From NCBI RefSeq assembly GCF_000021645.1, contig NC_011661.1, positions 1,272,723 to 1,336,722 of the forward strand: a DNA stretch of 64,000 bases, written 5' to 3'. Both the position numbers and the translations under genes were made by a program. Below are positions 63,677-64,000 of this stretch, piece after piece. The notes beneath the pieces were generated by a model. That model was not told the DNA's origin. It did no database searches and was given only the letters and a program-made list of their open reading frames with translations. The DNA is from Dictyoglomus turgidum DSM 6724. Its GTDB lineage: Bacteria > Dictyoglomota > Dictyoglomia > Dictyoglomales > Dictyoglomaceae. The first letter of the stretch is position 1; each line of letters begins with the position of its first letter.

Positions 63677-64000
63677 CTAAGCAGTTCTATCTACAAACTC
63701 CATTTTCTTTTGATGTTTTAAAGTAGCTTGAGCAGCTGCTAATCTCGCCACAGGCACCCTAAATGGGGAACAACTTACATAGTCAAGTCCAATAATATAA
63801 CAGAACTCAATAGATTTTGGATCTCCACCATGTTCTCCACATATACCCACTTTAAGATCGGGTCTTGTACTTCTACCTTTTTGAACCGCTATCTTCATCA
63901 ATTCTCCTACACCCTCAGTATCTAAATGTTCAAATGGATCCTCTTCCACATATCCTTTCTCTCTATATCTTCCTAAGAATTTACCTTCTGCATCATCACG
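63677..64000 (-). CDS. ppdK: Pyruvate phosphate dikinase, C-terminal part (runs off the window)
   Basis: About 107 C-terminal residues visible: [44 protein letters not shown] (the catalytic Cys/PEP site CGEHGGDP) and [16 protein letters not shown]. These are the last PEP-binding strands of the enzyme, which interconverts pyruvate, ATP and Pi with PEP, AMP and PPi. The frame is open to the window edge, so the start lies beyond 64000. Confidence 0.93.
   Translation of the reverse strand, partial: RDDAEGKFLGRYREKGYVEEDPFEHLDTEGVGELMKIAVQKGRSTRPDLKVGICGEHGGDPKSIEFCYIIGLDYVSCSPFRVPVARLAAAQATLKHQKKMEFVDRTA

Overview
This is an AT-rich chromosomal window from a bacterium. T-box and TPP leaders, a MraZ-headed division cluster, endonuclease Q, archease, TrpB2 and GC-rich tRNA stems on an AT-rich background all suggest a thermophile. 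My best guess is Dictyoglomus (inferred from gene content; no search was run). Most of the window is dense core genome with short spacers and many 1-13 nt overlaps.

Layout. 1-3785 (minus): mraZ-rsmH-ftsL-ftsI-murE, with four MraZ-box-like repeats before mraZ. 3901-5536: RNase P RNA, two zinc-ribbon genes, tRNA-Val(CAC) and tRNA-Met. 5602-7290: a TrpB2-type tryptophan synthase beta chain under a T-box with a UGG specifier. 7381-13605 (plus): cysE, a TPP riboswitch with thiT and thiN, then gyrA, archease and a YchF-like GTPase. 13609-18821: an Rrf2 regulator, an esterase, EndoQ, a ParB-like protein, a phosphoesterase and a sugar-phosphate isomerase. 18953-28338: osmC, gltX, a prenyl synthase, ThuA-like and VOC proteins, nadD-obg-rpmA-rplU, a DUF362 protein and an oxidoreductase.

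28508-28750 holds tRNA-Lys, tRNA-Glu and tRNA-Val(TAC). The last 54 bp of tRNA-Val recur with one mismatch at 46067-46120, just before tRNA-Asp and tRNA-Thr. The 17.4 kb between them reads as an integrated, decaying genomic island that split one five-tRNA cluster. It contains a truncated tyrosine recombinase next to the tRNA; four paralogous lipoproteins that each have exactly seven 52-residue repeats (predicted seven-bladed propellers); toxin and phage-gene remnants; an XRE repressor/ImmA pair with a palindromic operator; and a type III restriction-modification system (mod-res) with an MNT gene and a broken HEPN gene between its subunits. An outward promoter just inside the right end can drive the separated tRNAs.

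46434-50802 (plus): RseC-like protein, a small DUF2007-like protein, proA, proC, HtrA and rlmH. 50803-64000 (minus): ppdK (partial), dgt, dnaG, rpoD, infC, rpmI, rplT, an rRNA methyltransferase, pheS, pheT, mutS2 and an LptF/G permease, a nearly gapless replication/transcription/translation cluster. infC appears to start at a non-AUG codon (AUA or AUU).
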